Assembly: GCA_040755755.1 (NCBI GenBank)
Contig: JBFLZW010000016.1
Location: forward strand, 1 to 64,000
Direction: 5' to 3'
Origin: a bacterium
Lineage (GTDB): Bacteria > SZUA-182 > DTGQ01
Length of the DNA: 64,000 bases
In this document: positions 24,308-33,688 of the stretch, in pieces
Layout of the letters: the number at the start of each line of letters is the position of its first letter
Position numbering within the stretch: position 1 is the stretch's first letter
Position numbers and translations under genes: made by a program
The notes under the pieces: generated by a model
Databases searched by the model: none
What the model saw: only the letters and a program-made list of their open reading frames with translations
What the model was told of the DNA's origin: nothing

Positions 24308-26320
24308 ATGGTAAGGGTTTCACGGTTCCTAGCTGATTATCTCCTTCACCGCCCCCGCCAGCGGCTTCAATTCAAGATCATTCTTTCCACCATTCTGGTT
24401 GTCGCTGTCTGGATAGGCATATCCACCTATATCAGCCTGGTAACGCAAACAGGGTACTTTCTGGATGGAGCCCAAAAGCGTATCCTGCTGCTCGCTCAAA
24501 CCCTTGAGAACAGCATTGTCCATTCCATGCTGATCGGAAAGCATGAGGATGTCAGGGATTTACTGATCAATATCGCCAATGAGGTCGATATGCAGGCCAT
24601 CCGGATCCTCAATAACCAAAAACAGATTGTTGCCTCCGGTGATGTCACTGAAGTAAACAATTACCTGCCAAATGTGGATTTATCCTTCATCAGCCAGGGG
24701 AAAAATGAGCTGATCGAGATCGACCCGGACTATACCAGAATTTCCATGCTGAAGCCGATTACCGGGAAAAGCAGTTGCTATACCTGTCACAGCCGTGGAA
24801 ACGAAATTATGGGCATTCTCCATGTCCAGGTATCGATTGCCTGGATGAAGGTCCCTTTGATGGCCAGCCGGTTTTTCATTATCCTTTCAGCCGTGGTAAC
24901 CCTTTTCCTGATCGGCATCTCCGTATACTTCCTGCTTTCGAAACTGGTTGCCAGGCCGGTCCACTCGCTGATGGAGGTGATGAATATTGTCCGGCGGGGC
25001 AACTGGGATGCCCGCGTTCTTCTGGACACTACGGATGAGCTCGGGAAGCTGGGCCATACGTTCAATTATATGGTCTCGGAGATCAGCGAGCTGCATGAGC
25101 GGGACCTGCGACGTGAACAGGCCCTGGTCAGAGCGGAGGAGGAGCTCAAATACAAACGGCAGATCGAGGAGAAAAACATCCAGCTCGAAAGAACAATCGA
25201 TATTCTCACCACCTTGAATAATATCGCCAAGGAAATCGGATCCGTCATCGACATTAATCAATTGCTGAGCTCCGTTCTCAAGATGACCGGTAATATCCTG
25301 AATGGGGCTTCAGGCTACCTGTCGATCTTTGATCGTGACCTGAAGCAATTGAAAGCAACCCATACCCTGCGCCCTGACATCAATCACGGAGAGGATATAT
25401 TGAACCAGAAGATTGCCCAGCATGTTTTCAATACCGGAAAGGCTGTATTAATCCCCAATTTTTCGCAGGATACCAGGTTCCATATCGAAGAAATCCGGAA
25501 CCATATGCCGCGGTCTGTCCTCTATGTCCCTCTCTACACCAAGGACCAGATTATGGGAGTCATCGGCATGATCGATAAACAATCGAACACTCCCTTTACC
25601 CTTGACGATCTGGAACTGCTCACCACCATTGCCAACGAAGCTGCGGTGGCTGTTGAAAATTTCAACTTATACAACGACTTGAAGAAAAGCTATTTTGACA
25701 CCATCCGGGCTCTGGTAAATGCCATCGAAGCCAAGGATCCTTATACCTTCGGACATTCGGAGCGGGTCACGGAATTAAGCCTGCTGATTGCCAAAGAGCT
25801 CGGATTGCCGGAAAAAAGCCTGGAAGTCCTGCGGCATGCCAGCATCCTGCATGATGTAGGCAAGATCGGGGTCAGCTTGAATATTCTTCACAAAGATATG
25901 ACCCTGTCCCCTGATGAAGTGGCCCTGGTTCGGGAGCATTCGCGGATCGGCAGCAAGATCATCGATCACATCGGCTTTCTGAAAGAGGTCAGGGAGGGAA
26001 TCAAGCACCACCACGAACGGTATGATGGGCGAGGATATCCTGATGGCCTTGGTCCCAGTCAGGTTTCAATCGAAACCCGGATTCTCGCTGTGGCCGATGC
26101 TTTTGACGCCATGACTTCCGATCGACCCTACCGCCAGGCTCAGGGAGCTGAGGAGGCGCTCCAGGAGCTTCGAAAGTGTGCCGGTACCCAGTTTGATCCT
26201 GCAATTGTTAATGTATTCATCAGGGTCTGGAAAAAAATGAGCAAATTATCCGGCTCACTCAAAGAGGAGGAGATAAAGAGCAGCGAAAAAACCGGGATCA
26301 GAAGCCAATATCCTGAATAA
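24308..26320 (+). CDS. membrane HD-GYP phosphodiesterase with haem-type CxxCH sensor, HAMP and GAF
   Basis: A 670-residue protein. Order: membrane helix (about 24-44); periplasmic sensor (about 45-185) containing CYTCH at 157-161, a c-type haem attachment motif; second helix (about 188-210); HAMP (211-263); coiled coil (264-300); GAF (about 310-455); HD-GYP (about 462-650) with HDVGK at 515-519 and HHHERYDGRGYPDG at 567-580. All HD-GYP catalytic residues are present, so it should degrade c-di-GMP. The CxxCH lies just before the second helix, as in known haem-based redox or gas sensors of anaerobes, so a redox, NO or CO signal could pass through HAMP to the enzyme. Haem binding is inferred from the motif alone. 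The gene stands alone between short repeats. Confidence 0.9.
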   Translation: MVRVSRFLADYLLHRPRQRLQFKIILSTILVVAVWIGISTYISLVTQTGYFLDGAQKRILLLAQTLENSIVHSMLIGKHEDVRDLLINIANEVDMQAIRILNNQKQIVASGDVTEVNNYLPNVDLSFISQGKNELIEIDPDYTRISMLKPITGKSSCYTCHSRGNEIMGILHVQVSIAWMKVPLMASRFFIILSAVVTLFLIGISVYFLLSKLVARPVHSLMEVMNIVRRGNWDARVLLDTTDELGKLGHTFNYMVSEISELHERDLRREQALVRAEEELKYKRQIEEKNIQLERTIDILTTLNNIAKEIGSVIDINQLLSSVLKMTGNILNGASGYLSIFDRDLKQLKATHTLRPDINHGEDILNQKIAQHVFNTGKAVLIPNFSQDTRFHIEEIRNHMPRSVLYVPLYTKDQIMGVIGMIDKQSNTPFTLDDLELLTTIANEAAVAVENFNLYNDLKKSYFDTIRALVNAIEAKDPYTFGHSERVTELSLLIAKELGLPEKSLEVLRHASILHDVGKIGVSLNILHKDMTLSPDEVALVREHSRIGSKIIDHIGFLKEVREGIKHHHERYDGRGYPDGLGPSQVSIETRILAVADAFDAMTSDRPYRQAQGAEEALQELRKCAGTQFDPAIVNVFIRVWKKMSKLSGSLKEEEIKSSEKTGIRSQYPE

Positions 26321-26330
26321 GCAAACCTTC

Positions 26331-26382
26331 CGGCTCCTGATCCCTGACTGCATTGTCTTTTACTGACCACTGATCACACTGG
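26331..26382 (-). repeat. short repeat element, copy 2, inverted relative to copy 1
   Basis: Read on the minus strand, this stretch has GTGATCAGTGGTCAGT followed after about 15 bases by AGTCAGGGATCAGGAG. That is the same order of motifs as copy 1 on the plus strand, with substitutions. The two copies therefore flank the HD-GYP gene in opposite orientation. Confidence 0.55.
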
Positions 26383-26388
26383 CCTCAA

Positions 26389-27480
26389 TCAAGGCAAGGT
26401 TGAAAACCGGGTGCCAACCGTAATTGCGTCCTTACTTTTCGTGATCAAGGCTGTGCTGGTATCATCTTCTGCCTTGAGAACCATTAATTCGCCAACTATA
26501 TCATTGACGGTTTCAGACCGCTGTTCACTGCTCTGAAAATTCTCATCGATGATCGAATCCCTGCGGTAAATGGAAAAGCAATCCCCGGCCTGGATATGCT
26601 GCTTTTTGCCCTGGTCGAGGAAGACGATATTATACGTGGCCAGGTTGATACGTCCATCCTCACCGGCAATGACGATTCCCTGGATTTTCTCCTTGGGTTC
26701 GTTCCGGGCGGGCAGGGGAATTCGCTGATAGGTTCTGATTCTGTCATTCAGATGTATTTCGGAAAAAGAGCGGATAATCTGAGCCAGAGCAGTCCGCTCA
26801 AAGACCTCCTTCACCTCAATGACTCCAAGAATCTGAATCTGATAGCCTATCTCAAGGCCGGTCTCCGGATGGAGAATCATATCCTGATCATGAGGCCGGA
26901 ACACGGTAAACTGTGCTCCTGGTGAAACCTGGCTTTTCCCCCTGTTAATGTAGATAAGGTCCGGGTAGCTGTAGCTGATTTTGGTTTCCTTGGCATCAAT
27001 AATCGATCCCCACTGCTCCTGCTTTTCCTTGGCCGCAAGCTCTGCCCTGGAAAGAATGTAGCCACAGGAATCTATCTGATCACGATTGATCAGGTATTCG
27101 GGAGCCGGTGCTGCGGCTTGTAATCCGGCTGCCGGTGGTAATTCGGCAGGCTGCGGTGAAGAAATCTTGACTGCCCGGGCCGGATGCCCGGAGCGGGCCG
27201 GATTGTCAGGGACCGGGCTCTTTTCTTTGAGCAGCAGGGGCTGCCCGGGATAGATCCATTGCGGATCTTTGATATGTTTATTCTTTCCCCAAAGGGCAGG
27301 CCAGGTGGAAGGATCAGCAAAATAGCGGTTCGAAATATCCCAGAGAGTGTCGCCCTCTTTAACGATGTACACTGACGGAGCCTGTTCTGCCGCTGTCAGA
27401 GGTGAGTAGACCGCTATGGCAGAAAAAACAGAAAGAAAGCTAATGAACAACCATGATAAACTTTTCCTTTGCCCGGCCAT
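26389..27480 (-). CDS. secreted LysM-domain protein
   Basis: A 363-residue protein. The signal peptide is about residues 1-31, with cleavage likely after TAA. A LysM domain follows (about 38-86; YIVKEGDTLWDISNRYF and IYPGQPLLL), which binds peptidoglycan. A Pro/Ala-rich linker leads to a C-terminal region of about 230 residues with beta-rich segments that I do not recognise. The start at 27480 is fixed by AAGGAGG 8 bases upstream; the frame is open to 27540 but lacks a site there. It lies at the downstream end of the type IV pilus operon on the same strand, so anchoring the pilus machine or secretin to the wall is plausible but unproven. Confidence 0.87.
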   Translation of the reverse strand: MAGQRKSLSWLFISFLSVFSAIAVYSPLTAAEQAPSVYIVKEGDTLWDISNRYFADPSTWPALWGKNKHIKDPQWIYPGQPLLLKEKSPVPDNPARSGHPARAVKISSPQPAELPPAAGLQAAAPAPEYLINRDQIDSCGYILSRAELAAKEKQEQWGSIIDAKETKISYSYPDLIYINRGKSQVSPGAQFTVFRPHDQDMILHPETGLEIGYQIQILGVIEVKEVFERTALAQIIRSFSEIHLNDRIRTYQRIPLPARNEPKEKIQGIVIAGEDGRINLATYNIVFLDQGKKQHIQAGDCFSIYRRDSIIDENFQSSEQRSETVNDIVGELMVLKAEDDTSTALITKSKDAITVGTRFSTLP

Positions 27481-27608
27481 AGGTGCAACCTCCTTTTCAT
27501 GGGTGAGATTGATGTGAGTAGAAGTAATTCTGTCCACCATTTTTCGAGCCAGCAGCGCCTCCTCAGTTTAAAAATGTTATGTCTATGGGGCAATAGAATA
27601 GCTTTTGC

Positions 27609-27905
27609 CTATTCCATCGCCACTTCGGAGTCATCATCCAGGGGGAAAATAAAGGTAATCTGCTCCCGGTTGATGCTTAAAAACTTTGCGAAATACAGCA
27701 TGTTGTCCGAATCCTTCGGGTAGATCGAAGCATCGGTTATCGGAATAAACAGCTCACTTTCTGCATTTCCCTTGCTGTTGAGAAAATCAGTCAGTCTTCC
27801 TCCTGGAATATGAATAATCCCGATAATTTTCGTATCGGAAGTGAAGATAACTACCTTTAAGCTTAATTTCTTGGATTTGATTGGATACTTACGAATTTCC
27901 ACCAT
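27609..27905 (-). CDS. small conserved-looking protein, unknown function
   Basis: A 98-residue protein with predicted beta-strands (VVIFTSDTKIIGIIHIPG), a GGRLTDFLNS motif near residues 35-44, and a PITDASIYP segment. I have a weak memory of small proteins with the GGRLxDxLN motif near pilus or motility genes, sometimes called DUF6812-like, but I cannot confirm it. There is no signal peptide or membrane segment. No good ribosome site precedes the ATG at 27905; a GTG one codon later is possible. It lies between pilC and the LysM gene, in the same direction. Confidence 0.65.
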   Translation of the reverse strand: MVEIRKYPIKSKKLSLKVVIFTSDTKIIGIIHIPGGRLTDFLNSKGNAESELFIPITDASIYPKDSDNMLYFAKFLSINREQITFIFPLDDDSEVAME

Positions 27906-27979
27906 AAGCTGATAAACCGGCGTCCTTCCATTCTGGTCAGAAGGGGGTATGACCCTTCCGGGTTAGGGGTAATTTCCCC

Positions 27980-29227
27980 TTAGTGGAACGCTCCTCCCAT
28001 TTTGAAGATCGGCAGAAAGACGGATATGGCAATTGAGCCGATAATCAGGCCCATGACGATGATGAGCACCGGTTCGATAATGGAGGTAAGCGTTGCCACG
28101 GTGGTATTTACCTGTTGCTGATAGAAGTCGGCCACCTTGGAAAGCATGGCGAACAGGGTTCCTGATTCCTCCCCCGATGAAATCATTTGCAGCATAAGCT
28201 CAGGAAAAACTTTCCCTTCGCTGAAGGCCTCGGAGATAGTGGCCCCTTTCTGGATTTTGACCGAGCATTCCTCGACTTTTTTCTTGATATAGGAATTGGG
28301 GGTTGACTCACTGATAATCCGGAGTGACTGAATAATGGGCAAACCGCTTTTCAAGAGAATGGAAAGGGTTCTGGAAAACTGGGTAAAAATGCCTTTGACC
28401 TGAATAGGCCCGATAATGGGAATTCGCAGCTTCATTCTGTCCCAGGTATTTCTTCCCCATGATGTCTGGAGGATAAGCCCCCATACTGCCCACAGGCTGA
28501 AGAAACCGATCAGATACCAGTGATATCCATACTTGATGGTCGTACTGATATTCATTAAAATTTTTGTCGGCAGCGGCAAGGGGGTATTCAGCCGGGTATA
28601 AATCTGGTTGAACTGGGGAATGATGAATAACAGCAGGGTGAGGACGACTACCAGGGTGAAAGAGATCAAGGCAACGGGATAGGCCAGGGCAGCCTTGAGC
28701 TTGCCCCGCACCTCCATGGCCGTTTCCTGGTAAAAGGAGAGCTGGCTGAGAATGGTTGACAATGTTCCGCTCGATTCACCGGCATGAATCATATTTATGT
28801 AGAGCTTGCTGAAAACATGAGGATGCTTGGCCATAGCCTCGGATAGATCATCCCCGCTTTCGATATCCCGGTGGATTTCGGAAATGATATCCCGGAATTT
28901 TTTGTTTTTTAAATCCTTGCCTAAGGATTCAAGGCAGCGGGAGAGGGGGACTCCAGCCCCGAACATGGCGGCCATCTGGTGAGTAAAGAGTAAAATCTCA
29001 TTGGAGGAGATAGAGTTGAAGGTCTTTTTCAATTTGGTCTGGAGCTTATCTCTCAATCCGGGCTGAGGAATTTTGGCCTGCCTGCCCTCCTCCACCTGGG
29101 TGGCTGACAGCAAAACAGCGTTCTTGCGGTGAAGCCGGTCGATGAGCGTCATTTCACTGTCCAGCTCGATCACACCGGCTATGGTTTTCCCATCAAACCG
29201 CCTGGCTTTATATTGAAAAACAGGCAT
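27980..29227 (-). CDS. pilC: type IV pilus assembly platform protein PilC
   Basis: A 415-residue GspF-family inner-membrane protein with two repeated T2SSF domains (about residues 75-195 and 280-400) and three membrane helices. Motifs such as LTHQMAAMFGAGVPL and its counterpart in the second half (FSRTLSILLKSGLPI) mark the two repeats. PilC is the membrane platform turned by PilB during pilin polymerisation. It follows pilB by 6 bases. No pilT retraction ATPase is found between them or elsewhere in the window. Confidence 0.95.
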   Translation of the reverse strand: MPVFQYKARRFDGKTIAGVIELDSEMTLIDRLHRKNAVLLSATQVEEGRQAKIPQPGLRDKLQTKLKKTFNSISSNEILLFTHQMAAMFGAGVPLSRCLESLGKDLKNKKFRDIISEIHRDIESGDDLSEAMAKHPHVFSKLYINMIHAGESSGTLSTILSQLSFYQETAMEVRGKLKAALAYPVALISFTLVVVLTLLLFIIPQFNQIYTRLNTPLPLPTKILMNISTTIKYGYHWYLIGFFSLWAVWGLILQTSWGRNTWDRMKLRIPIIGPIQVKGIFTQFSRTLSILLKSGLPIIQSLRIISESTPNSYIKKKVEECSVKIQKGATISEAFSEGKVFPELMLQMISSGEESGTLFAMLSKVADFYQQQVNTTVATLTSIIEPVLIIVMGLIIGSIAISVFLPIFKMGGAFH

Positions 29228-29233
29228 AGATTA

Positions 29234-30964
29234 TTAATCTTCCTCCATGCAGGTCTTGAGGATTTCCTCAATCGAGGTAATTCCCTGAATGACTTTATGG
29301 AGACCGCTTTCGAGCAGGGTTGTCATTCCGTTTTCGATAGCCTTTCGTTTAATGATATCGGGCAGGGCGTTCTGTAAGACCATATTCCGGATCGATTGAT
29401 TGACGACCAGAAGCTCAAATATGCCAATCCGGCCAAAGTATCCCGTATTATTGCATTTCTCACAACCCCGGCCACGGTAGAAGACAACACTTTCATTGCG
29501 GTCCGGCTGCAAGCCGAGGCTTTCGATCAGAGTTTCGCTGGGAGTATAGGCTTCCTTGCAATGACTGCAGATACGGCGTACCAGTCTCTGAGCCACAGCC
29601 AGGGACAGGGAATTACAGACCAGAAAAGGTTCAATGCCCATATTAATCAACCTGATAAGGGTTCCGACCGCATCATTGGTGTGGAGCGTGCTGAAGACCA
29701 GATGCCCGGTCAGGGCAGAGCGGATCGAGATCTCCGCGGTCTCCTGATCGCGAATCTCTCCGACCATAATCACATCGGGATCCTGGCGCAGAATCGACCG
29801 TAACCCTTGCGCGAAAGAAAGGCCGATCTTGAAATTTGCCTGGATCTGATTGATGCCCTCGATCTGGTATTCCACCGGATCTTCGATCGTAATAATATTT
29901 TTCTCCGGAGACCGGATCCGGGAGAGAATAGAATAGAGCGTGGTCGATTTTCCACTTCCCGTAGGGCCGGTCAGAAGAATCATCCCATAGGGTAAGTACA
30001 TGTGGTGCCGGAAGATTTTCAGTTGATGATTATCCATGCCCAGCTCTTCCAGACGAAAGTTGAAGGAACTTTTTTCCAGCAGTCGCAAGACGATCTTCTC
30101 ACCAAAAATCGTCGGAATGCTCGATACCCGAAGGTCAATCTCCCGGCTGCCGAATTTGACCGTGAACCTTCCATCCTGGGGGAGTCGTCGCTCGGCTATG
30201 TCCAGATTGGATAAGATCTTAATGCGGCAGACAATGGCTGATTGCAGTTGCTTGGATGGCGAGAGTATCTTATGCAAAACCCCATCTATCCGGTAGCGGA
30301 TGAGCAGTTCTTTTTCTGTCGGTTCGACGTGGATATCACTGGCTCTTTTGGAAATGGCATTGCTGATGACATAATCGACCAGCTTGACAACCGGAGCATC
30401 CTCGACCTGCTGCCGCAAAGATTCAAGGTCGATCTTTTCTTCTTCCTTGCGTTCCTGAACTTCGAGGTGCTGAGCATGAAGGTCTTCCAGAACCTCCAGC
30501 AGTTGGGCCTCTTCCCGCTTTTTGTAGAGAAGATTGATCGAATCCTCGATATCCCGTTTGGAGGCGATTACCGGCTTGATTTCCCGCTGAGTGACTTTTT
30601 GGATATTATCAATGGCCAGAAGATCGAAGGGGTCTGACATGGCCACCGTAAGACCGTCTTCGTCAATGGAAAGAGGGAAGGCAAGATACTTCCGGGCCAT
30701 TGATTCCGGGATCAGTTGGGCATGTGCCTGGCTTATGTGGCTGAGTCCCTCCCGATCGATATAATCGATATGCAGTTGTTTAGCCAGGGTTTTCAGAAGG
30801 TCCTCTTCGGAAATCAATCCCATGTTCAGCAGGATGTCACCCAGCCGCTCGCCGGTGTGTTTATGCTTCCGATAGGCCTCTTCCAGTTGCCCTTTGGTGA
30901 TCAGATTTCCCTTGGTCAGGAGGTTTCCAAGGAGGTCATATTCTTGACGATATCCTTTCGGCAT
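29234..30964 (-). CDS. pilB: type IV pilus extension ATPase PilB
   Basis: A 576-residue GspE/PilB ATPase. The N-terminal MshEN domain (about residues 10-130) may bind c-di-GMP in this family. The motor domain has Walker A GPTGSGKST (333-341), Walker B ending DVIMVGE (397-403), His-box residues (STLHTND, 425-431), and a four-cysteine zinc site (C466, C469, C501, C504). It drives pilus extension through PilC. If the MshEN domain binds c-di-GMP, the HD-GYP proteins in this window would act on it. It lies between the secretin and pilC genes. Confidence 0.95.
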   Translation of the reverse strand: MPKGYRQEYDLLGNLLTKGNLITKGQLEEAYRKHKHTGERLGDILLNMGLISEEDLLKTLAKQLHIDYIDREGLSHISQAHAQLIPESMARKYLAFPLSIDEDGLTVAMSDPFDLLAIDNIQKVTQREIKPVIASKRDIEDSINLLYKKREEAQLLEVLEDLHAQHLEVQERKEEEKIDLESLRQQVEDAPVVKLVDYVISNAISKRASDIHVEPTEKELLIRYRIDGVLHKILSPSKQLQSAIVCRIKILSNLDIAERRLPQDGRFTVKFGSREIDLRVSSIPTIFGEKIVLRLLEKSSFNFRLEELGMDNHQLKIFRHHMYLPYGMILLTGPTGSGKSTTLYSILSRIRSPEKNIITIEDPVEYQIEGINQIQANFKIGLSFAQGLRSILRQDPDVIMVGEIRDQETAEISIRSALTGHLVFSTLHTNDAVGTLIRLINMGIEPFLVCNSLSLAVAQRLVRRICSHCKEAYTPSETLIESLGLQPDRNESVVFYRGRGCEKCNNTGYFGRIGIFELLVVNQSIRNMVLQNALPDIIKRKAIENGMTTLLESGLHKVIQGITSIEEILKTCMEED

Positions 30965-31029
30965 ATGAATTTCCTAGCTTTCTCAAGATCCCTTTTATAT
31001 CTCCCTGACCGCTGTTAGGGTTTCGGGCT

Positions 31030-32643
31030 TTAATTTTTGGCCTGTTGGGCCTGGACAATATGAGGAGTAATAAAAACCAGCAGCTCTCCATATTGGGACC
31101 GGTTTGTTTTTCCCTTGAATAACCACCCGATAAGAGGAATCTTACTGAGCCAGGGGATGGCCGACTGCTGCTGGGATGTATCGGTAATCGCCAGCCCGCC
31201 GATGACAGCGGTTTCGCCATTACTGAGAATAAGCTCCGTTTCCGCCTCGCGGGTATAAATAACCGGCACATTGTTGATTGTGCGGCTGAAATCCGGTGTA
31301 TCACGACTGATGTTTATGGTAAGCTGGACCTGATTATCCGAAATAATATGCGGGGTGACAACCAGTTTGGTTTTTGCCTCCTTTTCGGTGGCGGTACTAT
31401 TTTCCTGATTTGCACCGCCAGTCACGATCGTTGTGCCGGTATACAGTATAGGGGGCAGTTGAATGATCTCACCGCTGCTGATCGTGGCCTGGGTATTATC
31501 CAGGGCCATAATCCGCGGCTGAGAAATGATCCGCCCGTTTCCGCTGTCTTCCATGGCCGATAGCCGGAGGTTCAGGGCCATCTTGTCCTTGATGTGGCCC
31601 AGCATGAGATCGACCCCGCCGTAGGCGTTCGTTGTTGTGGGCACATTTACCGCATAGTTGGAAGAGCTGCCGTCGAAATTGCTCCCTCCCATAGCGCCCC
31701 CGATAGATATGGTCGGCATCGTTTTTCCCGATGGAGGACTGAAATGCGAACGGCCTCCCCACTGTATGCCGAAGCTGTTGCTGTAGCTTTTGGTTGTCTC
31801 GACGATCTTGGCATCGATCATGATCTGGCAGACCGGTTTATCCAGGTCTTCAATAATTGAAGTCAACCGGCCAATGTTTTCCGGCAGATCGGTGATGATA
31901 ACCGAATTGGTTGGTTCATGAGCACTGACTTTTCCCTCGAGGGCCTTGATTTGGGCCACATCCAGACACTTGATGTAGCGAAGCTTGACGATTTTGGTAG
32001 ATTGCGTCACTTCCTTGATATCTTTTAGCGGTTCAGCGATATCCAGTTTACTGATAAGAGCTTTGACCTCTTCGATTTTCTCGGCCGTATCTTTGATAAC
32101 TACTGAATTGGTCCACTTATCTGCCTCAACAACGGTTTCAGGCAGGTTGGTCTTGAACTTGGATAAATTGGGTATCAGCCGTTCTGCATTAGCGTATTTC
32201 AGGGGGATGATCTCGGTCCGAAGCTCCTCAACTTTCTGATTCGAGGTCTCCTGGGCGAGCAGCTTTTCGAGCGGCCTGATCCGGTAAATGTCCCCTTCTT
32301 TAATGAACCCCAGGTCGGCATAGTTCAGGATGCTTTTAAAAGCCTCTTTGACCGGGATATCATTAACGATGATGCTGATCTTTCCCTGAACATCTTCACT
32401 CATGATGATGCTCAGCCGGTACCTGTCGGCAAAGGCCCGCAATACGTTTCTGACATCAGCATCGACAGCTCTCAGGGAGCAGTTCTCATACGGGAAATCA
32501 TGGTCGGAAATATCGGAATCATAAGGTTTTCTTCTTTCCGCCTGGCAACTGGGGCTGAAGGCAAAGACAGATACAAGACCGCTGCACACTAAGACCAAGA
32601 GGAACGGCATCCATAGCCAATATTCTCTCCTCTGAAATTTCAT
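31030..32643 (-). CDS. pilQ: type IV pilus secretin PilQ
   Basis: A 537-residue outer-membrane secretin. A signal peptide (about 1-35) is followed by an STN/N0 domain (about 55-125), two N1-type domains (about 140-270) and the beta-barrel secretin domain (about 275-535) ending PWLSKIPLIGWLFKGK...ELLVFITPHIV. It forms the outer-membrane gate for the pilus. It is shorter than PilQ of Neisseria or Pseudomonas because it has no AMIN domains, so it may contact peptidoglycan through another protein such as the LysM protein downstream. It is encoded 9 bases after the PilO-PilP fusion gene. Confidence 0.93.
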   Translation of the reverse strand: MKFQRREYWLWMPFLLVLVCSGLVSVFAFSPSCQAERRKPYDSDISDHDFPYENCSLRAVDADVRNVLRAFADRYRLSIIMSEDVQGKISIIVNDIPVKEAFKSILNYADLGFIKEGDIYRIRPLEKLLAQETSNQKVEELRTEIIPLKYANAERLIPNLSKFKTNLPETVVEADKWTNSVVIKDTAEKIEEVKALISKLDIAEPLKDIKEVTQSTKIVKLRYIKCLDVAQIKALEGKVSAHEPTNSVIITDLPENIGRLTSIIEDLDKPVCQIMIDAKIVETTKSYSNSFGIQWGGRSHFSPPSGKTMPTISIGGAMGGSNFDGSSSNYAVNVPTTTNAYGGVDLMLGHIKDKMALNLRLSAMEDSGNGRIISQPRIMALDNTQATISSGEIIQLPPILYTGTTIVTGGANQENSTATEKEAKTKLVVTPHIISDNQVQLTINISRDTPDFSRTINNVPVIYTREAETELILSNGETAVIGGLAITDTSQQQSAIPWLSKIPLIGWLFKGKTNRSQYGELLVFITPHIVQAQQAKN

Positions 32644-32652
32644 ACACTTCTC

Positions 32653-33687
32653 CTATTTAAATTGGACCGGATTGGGAGAGAGCTTCAGGGTATATCTTTC
32701 CTGCCCGTCTCCCAGGGTTACGGTATTCTCTCCAATGCTGAGAACCTTCATACTTACATTCCGGTCGCCTACTTGTGCATTTTCCAGAGTATCTCCACTC
32801 CTGACTACGTCCTGACCAAGGATGGCGCGCCGTTCTTTTTGGAAATCAATGATGGCGTTGACAACCAGTTCCTTGTCATCTTTTTTAACAACCAGGACAG
32901 GCCGGTCATAGTCTACCCGCCGCCTGCCTCCCAATGAAGCCATAAGGTATTCCGAACGAAATGGATCATTCTCTGCGGCCTGGGCAATAAGGGTTTCCTG
33001 CTCAGTCTCTTCCAATTGCGGGGAGGGAGCAGCCGGCGCAGTACCCTTTGAGTTCGGATCAAGATAAAAATCCCGCACCTGAGCCAGGTTTTCGAAATCC
33101 TTCAACTGCTCATCTTCCATTTCCAGGGTATTAATATGAATTTTGGCTGTCACCTGGTCAGAAGGGCGGGTCTGGCTGGCCAGATCACTCTGGGCAGTCA
33201 CTATTGGCTCGGTTTGGCTGAGGTCGAACCTGTCGATATTGAGCTTCAGTTTATTCTCAATGCAGTTTAAAAAGCGAAGCATCTGCGAATAGGTTGCCCG
33301 TGCCTCGACTTTGAAGATACGTTTCTGGTAAAATTTTTTGTTCTCAGGCTGCAAGGGGTCAATGGAGAGGAATTTGATACCCAGGGCATTGGCCTCTTGA
33401 GTCAGACTTTTCAGGAGATAGGGAACCTGCTCCGATTTTTGAATGTGCAGCCGGTTAAAATAATTTACCTGGGTATTATGGGTATTGAAGGAGGCGATTT
33501 CCCGCTGGAGCTTTTTGGCGGCGATAGATTGAACCTGAATTTTCTGCTCCATCTCTCCCATTTGGCCCAGGTTCTGGTCAAAAACCCTTCGGTTGGGCAT
33601 GTAGAGAAAGTAAAAAAACAGGCTGGCAATCAGCAGACATCCTCCGAGTGTAATAACCATCGATGTTTTCGGTATGGAATAGGCCAT
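32653..33687 (-). CDS. pilus alignment protein: PilO fused to a PilP-like domain
   Basis: A 344-residue protein with one N-terminal membrane helix (about 10-29), a coiled coil and a ferredoxin-like PilO region (to about residue 200), then a Pro/Ala/Glu-rich linker. The C-terminal part (about 240-340) starts NDPFRSEYL and ends in beta-strands (VRSGDTLENAQVGDRNVSM, KVLSIGENTVTL), which match the beta domain of PilP/GspC. In well-studied systems PilO and PilP are separate, PilP being a lipoprotein that links PilNO to PilQ. Here the link appears built into one chain. No separate pilP is in the operon, which supports this. The gene sits exactly between pilN and pilQ. Confidence 0.85.
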   Translation of the reverse strand: MAYSIPKTSMVITLGGCLLIASLFFYFLYMPNRRVFDQNLGQMGEMEQKIQVQSIAAKKLQREIASFNTHNTQVNYFNRLHIQKSEQVPYLLKSLTQEANALGIKFLSIDPLQPENKKFYQKRIFKVEARATYSQMLRFLNCIENKLKLNIDRFDLSQTEPIVTAQSDLASQTRPSDQVTAKIHINTLEMEDEQLKDFENLAQVRDFYLDPNSKGTAPAAPSPQLEETEQETLIAQAAENDPFRSEYLMASLGGRRRVDYDRPVLVVKKDDKELVVNAIIDFQKERRAILGQDVVRSGDTLENAQVGDRNVSMKVLSIGENTVTLGDGQERYTLKLSPNPVQFK

Positions 33688-33688
33688 A

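Noticed and set aside
27949-27982. GGGG/CCCC dyad after pilC as terminator
   Set aside because: The stem is only 4 bp and no T-run follows on the minus strand.
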